A DNA stretch of 64,000 nt from Cordylochernes scorpioides (lineage: Eukaryota; Arthropoda; Arachnida; Pseudoscorpiones; Chernetidae). Made by a program: the position numbers and the translations under genes. Position 1 is the first letter of the stretch. The number at the start of each line of letters is the position of its first letter. The DNA lies in NCBI GenBank assembly GCA_030710605.1, contig CP092874.1:75296133-75360132 (forward strand), written 5' to 3'. The notes under the pieces are model-generated. The model was given only the letters and a program-made list of their open reading frames with translations. It made no database searches and was not told the origin of the DNA. Shown here one piece after another: positions 1-11,654 of the stretch.

Positions 1-2246
1 GTCTCTGGAATGTGGGAGTCCAACGTCCATTCTCCCCCGCCCTCCTTCTTCTTCCATGAAAGAGAAAATGGCGGCCCCTTCCCCTGCCTCCCTCGTTGTC
101 TCAACTATTCCTTTAAGAGATTTCTGGGATAACCACACCTTCTGGCGATTTAGCAACCCACTGAGGACGCTGGTAGCTATTTCATAGAGGAAAATTATAG
201 CGACGGATCTCTATAATTTCTACAGATCAACTGTAAATAGATTCATACACAAAGGATATAGCGCGGAAAATTTAGGACAGATATGTAAAGAGATTCCTCA
301 TTAAACTACGATAATATAAGACCAAATTAACATTTTTATAGGAGTATAATATGTTGAAATCAATATTTCAAATTAGATATCATGAAGTACCAGGTTCAGT
401 TTTTATTGGTAGAAAGATCTGATTATACATGCAGGTATCCTTTAATCCCGATTTTATAATAAAGATTCAACAAAAATGCGTGGCCGCCTCTACAGACCAA
501 CGGACTCGGGTCCGTGACACGCCCATTTTTGTGTCACGTTCTCTGAGATCATCCAACGACTTTGGGGGATCTCAGATAAAGATGAACATGTTAATATTAG
601 AAACTAAAATCCTGAATATATAAGACCAAATTAACAATTTCTATAGAAGTATAATATGTTGAAATCAATATTTCAAAAATTAGATATCAGGGAGTACCAG
701 GTTCAGATTCTAGTAGTCATAAAATCTGATTAAACATGCAGGTATCCTTTAATCCTGATTTTATAACAAAGATTCAGCAAAATGCGATGGAATGTGGTTA
801 CTATCTGGATATATGGAAAGGACTCTATTTGTAAAGATTATACTAAAATCCAACAAAATATGCTATAAAGCAAGCAAGACTATACTATATACTATTGACA
901 ATGACATTTGTAATATTTTTTTTTTTAATAAAAGGTTTACAATAAAATCATAAAGAGAACAATCTAGGAGTATAAGGCGACATGGGTCTTATTAGATTTT
1001 AATCAAGAGATGGTATAATGATAAATATGACGAAATAGCTCACTGAAACACAGACAGGAGAACTGGCTCCTAGGGCAGGCACGTTCGGCGGTGTATGTTG
1101 GCCAATAATTATTAGAAGACTTGATCATTAATAACATTCCCTCCAAATAGATAAGAATCATACTATATTTCGTTTTAAACAGTGAAAGAAGGACAGATTC
1201 TTCACATTAGTATACAAATATTACTAAAAACCTGACAGAGAGATACCCTCAAGGCAGCCCTAATAAAGTCGTATTTTGCAACTGTTGCTGTGTCAACATA
1301 TCACAGCAAATACATAGTACACAACTCTATTCCATCAGAGTCGGTAGTCTATATTCAATACAATTTGTGGTAATAAGGTGTGGGGGTAGTACCATAGAGC
1401 AACAGAATGAAAATGTATGAGGGGAAACAAAACTCTCCATATAAATTGTATACTAGATATTTATTCAGATTATGCGAGATTTTGGGGACATTTCATACTA
1501 GTGAGACATGCTATTTACATAATGATCTAGGTAGAGGTGACTTAAGGTTACAAATTCTTCTTTATATAAGGGAAAACATGGATCTCCATCTATCCTAACG
1601 GGACAAGATACGAGAATACTAACATTCCTTCTTGTATTTAAAGCCCTTTAGGGCCCATTCAAAATCTATATGGATTAGTTTCTACTTGAAAATTAAAAGG
1701 GGGAGCTAGACCATAATGGCGGGGCTTACCTTCTCTCGAAAGCGGCGGCAAGGTCTGGTCTCCCCTGCGTCTCAGGCCCGACTGGCTGAATCTCTCCTGT
1801 CACTGAGCGGCTCCGTCTATATCTATTTAGCCAAGAAAAAGTCCTTTTATCCTTGCCTCTCTTCATTTTCATTGGTTGCTCACGCCAAAGTTTCTATTGG
1901 CTGGCATTTTCATTCGTCGAAAGCCAACACGCACGTGATTAAGACCACGCCTCCAATTTACCGTGTTGCCGCGCGAAAAAAAAATTGTATATTGAAAACA
2001 AATTAATTCCTTTAGTAAATTGAATAATATATATATCCCGAGTATATATATAAAAAAAAAAGGTTATTGATTTAATATTTATATGACAAATTGTTTCCTT
2101 TGGTCACCTCTAACTAAAATGAGGGGATATATATGTGCATATGGTACAGCAGCTCCCAGCACGGATGTCTCTGGATGTCACCCGTGTCTTCCTCCCCATC
2201 AGGCGTCAGCTTTCGGCATGGAAGTCTGGTGTCCTCAAGTGTCTAG
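1..2246 (-). repeat. LTR-A family copy, reverse orientation, cut by the window edge
   Basis: This stretch is repeated in inverted orientation at 46.4-48.8 kb: the two match, with divergence, through the block around 320-400, the block around 1716-2006 and the block around 2080-2246. The right-hand copy looks like a complete long LTR followed by a primer-binding site, so this is read as the same LTR on the minus strand, its 3' end lying outside the window. On the minus strand it carries a TATA-like GATAAAAG (complement at about 1846-1853). The short ORF at 1716-2006 is antisense to this promoter and has a shifted counterpart in the other copy; I treat it as non-coding. An internal direct repeat of about 80 bp recurs at 318-400 and 623-705. 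Confidence 0.6.
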
Positions 2247-2449
2247 TTTTGTTTGTACATGTGCTCTTTGTACATCCTTCGTTTCGGCCCCTCCGCAGCG
2301 GGTTTTAGGTCTTTAGAGCTTCGTCGGCCATCGTTGGGAGTTCTCCACCTAGGCAACAAACACTTCGGCGAGACACTGCGTATATATTTATATGATGTAA
2401 ATGTTTACATCTTTGTTGGGTCTTGTTTGGTGGAAAATCTGACCCAACA
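2247..2449 (-). repeat. LTR-B fragment, reverse orientation
   Basis: Reverse complement of the first 200 bases or so of the LTR-B unit at 44.0 kb, including its TGTTGGG start (here ending in CCCAACA at 2441-2449) and the internal repeat of TGGGTC next to a TGATGTAAATGTTTACATC palindrome. It interrupts LTR-A homology exactly at 2246 and abuts gypsy RT sequence on the other side. Confidence 0.65.
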
Positions 2450-3106
2450 GAAGCTATGTCCTCTATTGTTCTTAGTGGGTAGTGTCTTCTTAGCAGGATC
2501 TTGTTTAAATCTGATGGATCAATACAAATTCTATATTTCCCGCCTTGCTTCACTACCACCATGTGGCTGTGTTGGCTCTTCCATTCTTTTTATCACCTTA
2601 CTTTTCTCCATTAAATCTAGCTGTTTCTTGACCTCATCCTTTATTTTTATGGGTATGCTCCTGGGTGTTTTTATTTCCAACTTGTGGTCCCCTTTTGTGA
2701 ATTCTGCTCTGTATTCAAAATTCTTTATGCAACCATCTTCTTTGAACTACTGGTGAAACTCTTGTTCTACTGTTTTTATTTCATTTATTCTCTTGAGTAG
2801 TCCTAGCATAAAGCAAGATTCACTGCCCAGTATTGGTGTGATCCCTGTTTTAGTGTCAATGAACTTAATGTCTGCCTTGATGTTGTTTATTATGCATGAG
2901 GCAATAATTTCTCCTTCCACCTTAATTCTGTGGCCTGAGAATGATTTTAAACTTTTCACTGAATTTCTGTTAAGTTTCGAATTTATTTTCTTGAAAATGT
3001 TACAAAGCAAGACTTTGCACTGAGCTCCAGTGTCCAATTTTATTTTGAAAAGTTCGGTGTTGTTTATTTGGATGTTTTCCATCAGTTCACTAGTGAGACT
3101 AGTGAA
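2450..3106 (-). pseudogene. Ty3/gypsy pol fragment: protease to RT start (gypsy-D type)
   Basis: Minus-strand remnant of a gypsy polyprotein. From the right, the aspartic protease motif LDTGAQ is visible (about 3040), then the linker to the reverse transcriptase fingers, ending with the RT start GGKYRICIDPSDLNK (about 2520-2545) and HYPLRTIED. The reading frame breaks near 2565, just before the RT motif. The RT palm (including the catalytic aspartates), RNase H and integrase are missing: the sequence stops at an LTR-B fragment at 2449. Probably the same family as the pol remnant at 42.3-44.0 kb, since that copy has the complementary domains, but this is inference. Confidence 0.75.
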
Positions 3107-3275
3107 ACAGCTAGACTTAATGGAGAAAAGTAAGGTGATAAAAAGAAATGGAAGAACCAACACAGCCACATGGTGGTAGTGAAGCAAGGCGGGAAATATA
3201 GAATTTGTATTGATCCATCAGATTTAAACAAGATCCTGTTAAGAAGACACTACCCACTAAGAACAATAGAGAACA
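3107..3275 (+). pseudogene. Inverted duplicate of the gypsy RT start
   Basis: Plus-strand copy of the same RT N-terminal segment found on the minus strand at about 2450-2640, with only a few differences. The two copies form an inverted repeat with arms of about 170 bp and a loop of about 460 bp. The protease-linker sequence on the minus strand runs up to the edge of this inverted piece. Confidence 0.75.
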
Positions 3276-4449
3276 TGCACTTCCACTAGGTTCTTGCTCA
3301 AGGATGCTTTCATGGTCCTTTTGGGATTTGTAAGTTGAAATATGTGATTGGTTTCTTCTGTAGAGTCCTTTGTTGTTCTGGACTATATAGGACCTTGGAC
3401 CATCAATATATATATATATATTTTTTTATCAAATCACAATATCTTTTATTAACCCAAGTTTTTGGAACAAACATATGTCGCCAACTACCAAGAAATTGGC
3501 TCAAATAAAAGTAATTCTACTCTCTTACTCTACTTCTACTCTCACAAGTTTGGCTTGTGTACTCTGAGTAGTTTGGCTAATCATTGTTGTTGTCTTCAAA
3601 AATGAAGTTTAATTAATAAAATACTGTCGTGTAAAAATAAGGAAAGACCAACGTCATAATCTCAAGGCAATTTATTTGATGCAAAAAAAAATTAAAGTTT
3701 TGAAATACCTGAGAGGCAATGAGGGAAGTTTGAGGATTATCAGAACATATTATAATCAAAGTTGCTAATCTGTTCTTAAGTAAAAAATAATTTGTCACAT
3801 TGCTCCTAACTATGGAAGCTGTAACCCAAAGCTTGTTAATCTTGTTGCTACTGACTTGGATCTGGCGTGTTTTTGTCAAGGATTTGCCCCCAGGTCTTGG
3901 AAATGTATCCCTAGTAGTTTTGCGCCCCTTTTCTTGCGGCATAAAGACTGGCTTTATCAAGAGTGTCTATAAGATATCGTCTTCTTGGAGGGAAGTATTG
4001 GCTTTGGCAGGGCAGTAGAACCCTGGAGTCAGTCGTGGAAAATGTAGCTCAAAGCACCCATGGCTGCTCATCATTTTTATTTCCTTCCATATTTGTTATA
4101 TTCAATCGATTATTCGTAGAGTTATTTTCCGTCGATAATTTGACGTGCTTTGCTGCATTATCGATATGAAAACATTACCATCATACAGTTCTCTCAAATG
4201 ATATGATGTAAGAATGATAATTTTAGGAATTGATATAAGATATAGAACAAAAAAATGAGGAAGATTATAAAATATCTAGATGACAAGATAGCAAACTATG
4301 AGATATCTCTCTATGGCGTCTACAAATATATTTAAGGGACACGACAATCTGATAAATCGGTTTGGAGAAACACAAGCAGCCTTAATTTCTTTGCTGGCCA
4401 TTCCCTCTGTCCATACTTACTTCGAAATTTTTCTCGCCCTGTTCTGAAC
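3276..4449. other. No recognised gene; short TA microsatellite and an unassigned minus-strand ORF
   Basis: AT-rich sequence with a TA run at about 3403-3420. A minus-strand open frame of 115 codons spans 3613-3960; its 3960-3710 part has more balanced composition than the flanks and ends at a CTCTCAG/GT junction, but I recognise no domain. It may be a decayed exon or retrocopy fragment. Confidence 0.4.
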
Positions 4450-4985
4450 CTTCTATCCCTGGTTCCGATTCTTTCTATCCCTGACCCGGAGTCCTTCTAT
4501 CCCTGGTCCCGAGTCTTTCTGTCCCTGGTCCTGAGTCTTTCTATCCCTGGTCCCAAGTCTTTCTATCCCTGGTCTCGAGTCCTTCTATCCCTGACCCGGA
4601 GTCCTTCCATCCCTGGTCCCGAGTCTTTCTATCCCTGGTTCCGAGTCTTTCTGTCCCTGGTCCCGAGTCCTTCCATCCCTGGTCCCGAGTCTTTCTATCC
4701 CTGGTCCCGAGTCTTTCTATCCCTGGTCCCGAGTCTTTCTATCCTTGGTCCCGAGTCTTTCTATCCCTGGTCCCGAGTCTTTCTATCCCTTGTTCCGAGT
4801 CTTTCTATCCCTGGTCCCGAGTCTTTCTATCCCTGGTCCCGAGTCTTTCTATCCCTGGTCCCGAGTCTTTCTATCCCTGGTCCCGAGTCTTTCTATCCCT
4901 AGTCCCGAGTCTTTCTATCCCTGGTCCCGAGTCTTTCTATCCATGGTCCCGAGTCTTTCTATCCCTGACCCAAGTCCTTCTATCT
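4450..4985. repeat. 22-bp minisatellite, about 24 units
   Basis: Tandem array of the unit CTATCCCTGGTCCCGAGTCTTT with point variants (GACCCGGAG, TTCCGAG and others). Long frames run through it only because of the repeat, giving S/P-rich peptides; no sign that it is coding. Confidence 0.95.
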
Positions 4986-5214
4986 CTACCCCCGTACCGT
5001 GGACCTCTCAGGACTCTGGGATTCTCCTTGATGATTCCCTAGGTAAAATACATTGAGAAACTCCATGAAAATAACAAACGTTTAAACACTAATTGAACCA
5101 GCTAGATAAGCTCGAAATTCTAACTCTTCATTGTAAGTAGATCTTTAGCTTTCTTGGGTTGCAGCAGCTCAGGTTTTTTAAATTGCTTTAAGATGGAGAT
5201 ATATTTGGTGGAAA

Positions 5215-5990
5215 AAATGAACATTAGTTTAACCATCAGCTCACCAAATGCACTTCTTTAATGTAAAAGCGAGTATACATTGGTTTTCGACCGCTAAGAG
5301 GCGGGTTCAAATCCCGCTTTAGGTCCTTTTTTTATTATTATTTTTTATTTTATATTTTAATATAAATTTATACATATTTTAAAATACATTTTCATAGGAA
5401 TTAAAATATGGCCCGAGTTTTCCATCAGTTCACCAAATGCACTTATTTATTATAAATGCAAGTATATATTTTGTTTTCGACCGCTAAGAGGCGGGTTCAA
5501 ATCCCACCTTGGGCTCTCTTTTTAATATATATTTTTCAAATACTTTTTCATTTAAATAAAAAAATGGTCACGAATTTAAGCATCAGTTCACTAAATTCAA
5601 AATAATAAGTCGGTGGACGAGTGGGTAACCCCCTCGATTCCCGACAGTCATGAACCGGGATTGAATCCCGTGTTAAAATTTGTTTAATATGTGAATAACC
5701 TTCACATATTATTCATTGTTCAATTATCATGAACTAGGTTGCTCTTGCTGAGCGGTACCTATTTATGTGAATTTGAACCAACCACCAAATTCACCTCTTT
5801 AATGTAAATTCGAGTATATATTTTGTTTTCGACCGCTATGACTCGGATTCAAATTCCGCGTTGGGCACTTTTTTTAAATTTTATAATTTTTTATATATTT
5901 AAAAATATTTTTTCATAGTATTAGAAAAATGGCCACCGCGTTTAACCATCAGATCACCCATTGCCCTTCTTTAATGACAACTATTACGCG
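5215..5990 (+). repeat. Tandem array of about 185-bp units with tRNA-like boxes
   Basis: Four diverged units begin near 5215, 5400, 5570 and 5770, with a partial fifth at 5940. Each starts with a variant of ACCATCAGTTCACCAAATGC. Three of them (about 5286-5320, 5475-5510, 5825-5862) carry TTCGACCGCTAAGAGGCGGG followed by TTCAAATCC, a near-consensus pol III B box, and then a T-rich run; the third unit has the fuller tRNA-like sequence annotated separately. The arrangement suggests tandem tRNA-derived SINE or tRNA-pseudogene units. Confidence 0.7.
5609..5673 (+). tRNA. tRNA-like sequence (Ser-like) within the repeat, probably a SINE head or pseudogene
   Basis: TGGACGAGTGGG fits the pol III A box at 11 of 12 positions by eye, and GGATTGAATCC fits the B box at 9 of 11, about 40 bases apart. 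A T-arm pairing CGGGATTGAATCCCG is visible. The acceptor stem is not convincingly closed and the variable region is unusual, so a functional tRNA gene is unlikely. Confidence 0.45.
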
Positions 5991-7644
5991 TCTTTTTCGA
6001 GCTCGTCATTTTGCGAGTGCGAATTTTGAAAATCATTTAGTTTAGTGAACCCCTTTTTTTTTTAGCGAACACGACTTTAACGCTCTATTTTTAAAAGGAA
6101 TATAAAAGGTTGAGAAAAACAACCCTCTTCAACTACCATAACAGGTTTTAGACTACGACTCTATATTGATAAACTCATCTTGTGAAAACTGATGCGCGCT
6201 AGTTCACCCAGGAATCTGTGGAAGGATCGGACGCTTTCATCAATGACGCGGTTCCCGAGAATTTGACCAGCCGACCCTCGCGCGTCTAGGGATTTCTAAT
6301 TCTTGAACTGGCTAAAATATCGACCTTCCTCTCTGGGTTCGGTTGAATATTTGCCAGGCTGCGATAGGGTTGTACTATCCACTTACATATGTATTCATGT
6401 CAAGTGCACCCCAAATCTGCCGGCAACTTAAAGTAATATAAGAAATGGAGCTAACGCGGGACCCTTTTAGAGACTCTGGCTGGGGGCGCTTGCTAACGCT
6501 GTGTGCCTCCATTACTTTTATCCGCACCCAAGGACGCAATCTCAGTTCACAGTCAAGCCGAAGTCACAGGACCAGCTTTAACAAATTGAGGAGCGCACGC
6601 CTGGAGAACATTGGGTTGGTGCAAAGCTCCTCTTCAAACCAGGACTGCCTCTATTCAATGTCGTACACAAGGGACCAGATTAAATCTTCAAAATTCGGCG
6701 AAGGGATTGTCAGCTCAACACCTCTTTGGCGGAAGGTGAAGATTTCATTCAATCCCTTTTCAATCTGAAGAACCCCCATCCCCTGGACTGAGGAAGGCTA
6801 TCGGCCCGACATCATGGTCTTCAATTGGGCGCTTTTCAATTTGCCAAAGCTTGCGTTGTCGTTTTGTCACCGACCCGAAGCCGCTTGTTAGCGGCGTAGG
6901 ACTATATATGGCGTCTAGTTTTGATGTCTATTTTAACTGGAGAGGTGTCCTTCGTTTTTATAAACAGTATGAGATAGTTTGCCAGCAGTAAATTAAAACT
7001 GGCCCACTCCAACCCCCTATTTTGATTTATATGTACAGGCATTATATATTTTCGCATTTAAGGTCCTTACAACCCTCGTTAAAAAAAAGGTTGCAACAAA
7101 GGCGCAGTCCTTACCCTTATAGGGTCCTCAAAGAGGCGTGGTCCCATAGTCTTTATGTTCTTCTTACTAGGTATGGCAGTTAACCTACTATGACCTATTA
7201 AAGGTCGTGTTCGCAAACTAGGTAGGATCGTGAAAATGATTATCACTTTCTGGTATCGTTTTAATAAATGAATGAGCGCTAAAAAATGAAATCGCAAAAG
7301 AGGGAACAGCGACTAAAATAGCGAAATCCATAACATGACGCCATCATTTATAATACCTGTCGCTCGCTAATCAACCAACGGTTTGTCACGCGGGGTCGCT
7401 TAAAAGCGCGACCTATAATCTGCTATATGCTCCAACCTTGTATTGTCTCTTATATATATGTGGTAATTTAAGAATCATAAACACCTGTGTAAATACTCAC
7501 CACCTCTTCTTACACCCCTTACTCGAATATGGACTTTTAATCATGTTACCCAATCCTCCTTTAATCAATTTAACTTTGTATGTATCGTTTTTTATGTGTT
7601 CATTTAAATAAAGAGGTACATCTAGAGGGAACGTAGAAACCAAA
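5991..7644. other. No recognisable gene; mixed repeat-like sequence
   Basis: A GC-richer tract at 6180-6920 contains a 107-codon plus-strand frame (6445-6768) that I do not recognise. The tract ends abruptly in AT-rich sequence near 6930, as a decayed repeat would. Nothing here supports a host gene. Confidence 0.4.
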
Positions 7645-7880
7645 AGGGCTTACCCCGCAAACATGAGGTCAACCGTCGCGACACTGCGGCGCCAGACGTC
7701 CGATAACGGCAGGGCTTACCCCGCAGCCAATGAGGTCAATCGTCCCACTACGGCACCAGACGTCCGATGATGTAACAGGGCTTACCCGCAGCCAATGAGG
7801 TCAACCGTCTCGACAATGCGGCGCCAGACGTCCGATAATGTAACACTTGAGCATATAAAAAGGGCTTGCCCCGCAGCCAG
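7645..7880. repeat. 66-bp tandem repeat, three units plus a partial
   Basis: Units start with AGGGCTTACCCCGC at about 7645, 7711 and 7777, and a related AGGGCTTGCCCCGC at 7861 after a short insertion. Each unit includes a GCGCCAGACGTCCGATAA-type core and CCAATGAGGTCAA. CCAAT-like boxes and the location upstream of a gypsy-like leader suggest repeats of a retroelement LTR U3. Confidence 0.85.
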
Positions 7881-8853
7881 AATAGAAATTTGGCTCAAAG
7901 CTGAGTCAGGGATGATATAGGCATCAAAGGCCCTCGCATCCCCTGCTTTCGCGGAAAGCCAGGTCACACAGCCAAAAGGGAATGATGCATTCTCCATGCA
8001 CCGAGCGGCCATTGGTAGGCCCCTCGCGCCCGCCTTTATGGTCTGGCTCCATGGGGTTGACCATTCACCCACAGGCGTCTCCGAGAGTTCATTGGCAAGC
8101 TTGCTGTCCGAGCCCTCTCGTTCGGACTTAGTTAAACCCGTCCTACGCTCCAATAGGACTCCCCCCCCTTTGGCCCTCGAACCCTTATCCAGTACTCCCT
8201 GAATCTGCCGTCGAATCAAGGACCTCTGAGGAACTGAGGTTTACGCAGGGAACGACGCGAACGCGGGGGGGTGGTACTACTGTGTGCACCCCTTGGTTTT
8301 CCATGGCGCGCACGGCAAGGACGCTCCCAATGGCGCACACACAGAGCGAAGACCCAAGAGTTTCAAGACTCTTGCGCCCCGCGACCAGCTAACCAAGGGC
8401 GGACCACCAGCTTACAGCTTCACTGAGGATCAACCAGTGGTACTCCGGCGCAAGGCAAACACGCAGAGACGCCTCTCCACTCCACTCCCCTCTAGAGTGA
8501 GTGTAGAGGGTGGGAAAAACTTCTTCCCCACTGCCCCGCAGCCAGTCAGTCAGTTCGGTGGATGCAAGATAGCAGACAGCAGCAGCAGACAGATCGTTAG
8601 TAAGTCTTTGTGAACGGGGTGGATGGCCCGCCGGCCGCTACTTGGTCTCTGCGTTCCCTCTCTCTGATGCCTCGGATTCCCCTGTGATTCGTCTCTGTGT
8701 GCTTTACCACTCACCACCATCACGACTGCGCAATCATCATCTTTCCCCACGACTCAATACAACAGACCAGACCACCGAAATATCACAGTTAAAGAAGAAA
8801 GTCGACAGGATTCGACATATATATATATACTAGCGGATGTGTACCCGGCTTCT
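7881..8853 (+). repeat. Probable gypsy LTR and leader remnant
   Basis: Unlike the AT-rich surroundings, this stretch is GC-rich. Its end shares ATATCACAG (8779-8787) and GTCGACAGGA (8801-8810) in the same order with the gypsy-G leader at 62907-62943, and a related TTGACAGGATA occurs in the gypsy-C leader. AATACAACA at about 8762 is a possible LTR end. No ORF is convincing, and the internal region is replaced by Helitron end sequence and the assembly gap. Confidence 0.45.
8831..8853 (-). mobile_element. Helitron 3' terminus, reverse orientation, cut by the gap
   Basis: CTAGCGGATGTGTACCCGGC is the reverse complement of the Helitron terminus at 11016-11036 (GCCGGGTACACATCCGCTAG). The rest of the element disappears into the run of Ns. 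Confidence 0.65.
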
Positions 8854-8953
8854 NNNNNNNNNNNNNNNNNNNNNNNNNNNNNNNNNNNNNNNNNNNNNNN
8901 NNNNNNNNNNNNNNNNNNNNNNNNNNNNNNNNNNNNNNNNNNNNNNNNNNNNN
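8854..8953. other. Assembly gap (100 N)
   Basis: Exactly 100 unknown bases, the usual placeholder for a gap of unknown size. Structural statements across it are unsafe. Confidence 0.99.
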
Positions 8954-9155
8954 TTAATAAAATTTGTTTAAATGTTGTTGATTCTATAAAATCTTAAAAA
9001 TTGACCAAAATATATGCCTTTGCAGCAATTTGATGATATGTTGGAAGTAACATTACATAATTTAATAATTTTAAAATTATAACAATTTATTTTGTCATAT
9101 GTTCCAACTGATTTGTTTGCAAGGTTTATATTTAAGTCTAAAAGTTAATTTTTCT
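8954..9155 (-). pseudogene. Naiad-type PLE reverse transcriptase fragment
   Basis: Minus-strand sequence matching the C-terminal quarter of the PLE RT seen at about 26735-26935: the region around the FLDLNI motif through the CCKG block preceding the conserved QFLRFYRI-type segment. Frames are broken. It ends where Helitron 5' sequence begins and is cut by the gap on the other side. Confidence 0.7.
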
Positions 9156-9169
9156 CTCCTTAATAAGAT

Positions 9170-11036
9170 ATAAATCCTTTATATCTATAAAAATGAAATG
9201 CGAAATCGATGTTTGTTATCGCATCACGCAAAATCTAATGACTCAATCATTATGGAATTTCGCATGTAGGTAGCTGAAGATTTCGTTTAACATATAGGCT
9301 ATTCAAAAAACTAAAAAGGTTAATGTGCTTTTTTAAAAAAATAAAAAACCAAAAAGCGTTAATTCAGGCCTTTTACCGCTTGGGCGCAGCACTGGTCGCG
9401 ACGATAAATGAATTTGATTGGTTAATAATTTACACGTGGTTTGTAAACACGATGAATCTTATTTGTTCACACGATGATTGTTTTTAAAAGGTAAGATTAT
9501 CCAATCGCCGTGAAACTTTAGGAAGTTATTTACTATACTACTGGGAAGGTTTCTGGTATGAATTTGATTTGAAATAAATATTCTTTGTAATTTTATTTGC
9601 AAATTTTCTACTTTCACTCGCAAGCAGCGCCTCTAGCGGCGTCTGGTGAAATTTTCTTTATAAATTGTAACAATGCTTAAAATGTGTTAAAAGTATAATA
9701 AATTTAATTTGAGAATTTATTAATATAATATTCCATTGACGTAAAAAAAACTTGGCGTTTTAATATTAATATATATTTAAAGAAAATATTGTAACATTTT
9801 TGTGTTAAATGTTAAAATGTAATGTTAAAATATATTTTTTACATTGTTAATTTAATTTGTTGTTGTTTTATAATAATAAAGATGCAAATTACATTGTTGT
9901 TGTTGTTTATTATCGTTTGTTTATATAAAAAAATTACATTGTATGTGATGATGATAACAAAAATGAATTTTTAAATTAATATATATATTACATTGAGAAA
10001 AAAAAATTATAAAATTCATAAAAGTGACAATATTTTATTTAAAATATAATAAATGTTTTAAAAGAATTATGTGTTTCAAAAATATATTTAAACGCATATA
10101 ACAATATTTATATTTATATACGTTTATAAATCAATATATACGAGTAGGTGGATTGGATGTTTTCTAGAATCGTTTTAACAAATGTTCGTTAGGCAAACTT
10201 TTACTCGGATTAAAAACCGGGCGAAGCCGGGTACATTCGCTAAATACAGTTATTTACAAATCTTCGTTTGTAGCAAGATACTATTCCTTCAACTTTAAAT
10301 TACCGAGTGGACCAATTAATACTGATTTTTTTCAACTTATCGAGTATTTTTCAAGGGAACCGGAAAATTTTCAAATTATTGAGAGTATAGACAAGTATAG
10401 ATTCAGAAGGGATTGGATGTTTGCTAGAATCGTTTTAACAAATGTTTGTTAGGCAAACTTTTACTCGGGTAAAAATCGGGCGAAGCCGGGAACTAATCTC
10501 GCTAAAATTTGAGCAGGACAGAGAATTATATCTGGAAGAACTTTTTGTCTCACTTTTAACCAAGAAAAATTATAATTAGCCAAGTACTCAGCAACAATTA
10601 TTTTTTAGTCAGAAATGATTATGACAATATTGCTGTATCATGCTTGATTGACATAAACAAAATTCTTTAGGGGAATATTCACTAAAGCAGTCCACGAGCG
10701 AAGCCAGATAATAATTATTAGTAAGCAGGAACAAAATTCTACCAGCGAAACATTCACTCGAGCAGAAGACACACGAAGCCAGGTCGTCTCTATATATAAA
10801 ATATCGTTTCTCGGCCATTTGGCTAAGATCATTTAGTATATCTCTAGATATTTTTATTTATATATATCTTTTTTTTTAAATCTATTCAGTAGAGAGAGAG
10901 AGCATATGTTTGATCGGAAAATATATTATATGAATATATAATGTAATGAATATTATTAACATCATTATCAATAATATTCGTTAGGCAAACTTTCACTCGG
11001 ATAAAACCCGGGCGAAGCCGGGTACACATCCGCTAG
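9170..11036 (+). mobile_element. Non-autonomous Helitron with repeated 3' ends
   Basis: The left side, CTTTATATCTATAAAAATG followed by GAAATGCG and a region of T-rich short repeats, has the look of arthropod Helitron 5' ends. The right side ends in the hairpin CCCGGGCGAAGCCGGG followed by TACACATCCGCTAG and then T, fitting the Helitron rule of a 3' hairpin plus CTRR inserted before T. Two more copies of the terminal block, each preceded by GTTAGGCAAACTTTTACTCG, lie at about 10185-10240 and 10440-10500 but have lost the CTAG. No Rep/helicase ORF exists, so movement would need an autonomous partner. The exact 5' terminus is uncertain. Confidence 0.65.
10803..10858 (+). pseudogene. U2 snRNA 5'-end fragment
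   Basis: ATCGTTTCTCGGCCATTTGG followed by CTAAGATCA and a degraded TAGTATAT resembles the strongly conserved 5' end of U2 snRNA (stem-loop I and the start of the branch-point recognition region), with a few mismatches. Only about 55 bases remain and no Sm site follows, so it is a pseudogene or a U2-derived SINE head. It sits inside the Helitron, preceded by TCTCTATATATAAAAT. Confidence 0.7.
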
Positions 11037-11654
11037 TATAATACATATAAACAACTATTTAATCATCTAACTTAAACACAAAAATTATCAACTTTTATCT
11101 TATATATTTAATTTAGATTTAGCTTGCTAATCTAATAGAATTTCCTATTTATATATAAAATATTACTATTATTAAAAGTTTTAAATAGAGTTTTGTCAAT
11201 ATATATAAATCCATGTTAACTTACTCTATAATATCAACTTAAGATATAAATCTTTATTAGATAAACTTTATTATTTACATTTCATATAAATTCTTACGAG
11301 CTTGCTCTATGATAATAGCTTAATTTAAGTTATATTTAAGATTTCAATTACATATCCAAAAGGTATAATTAATATCTCTTAAGGGAAAGATTAATATATA
11401 AAAGTAATTATAATCACATAATACTCACAGAATTTTTTTTCTCAGTGTTTTAGTCAGTTTAAAGATGTTTTTTTATTAGTTATTCTTACAATTAGTACAG
11501 ACATACATACAACAATGTATATTTATTATGAAACAAATTTTTAATTAATTCAACTAACATCTATAACAAATAATAAATTTTAATTTAAAAACAGTTTTAA
11601 AGAATAACAAACTAAAAAACTTAAAAAAACTACAAACATTTTTGGGTTAGCACC
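11037..11654 (+). mobile_element. Naiad-A PLE 5' region
   Basis: AT-rich, without an ORF. A block beginning AATTTAGATTTAGCTTGC at about 11108 also occurs directly after the Naiad-B palindrome at 21060, as expected if it is a PLE 5' or pseudo-LTR segment. The nuclease-like frame starts just downstream. Confidence 0.5.

Noticed and set aside
1716-2006. 96-codon ORF with a counterpart at 46.7-46.9 kb
   Set aside because: It is antisense to the LTR-A promoter region, its frame is not kept between copies, and conservation is explained by LTR homology.
4745-5056. 103-codon S/P-rich open frame
   Set aside because: It is only the translation of the 22-bp minisatellite; several frames stay open for the same reason.
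7782-8219. 145-codon minus-strand ORF
   Set aside because: It overlaps the 66-bp repeat and leader-like sequence and has no recognisable domain; GC-rich composition alone lengthens the frame.
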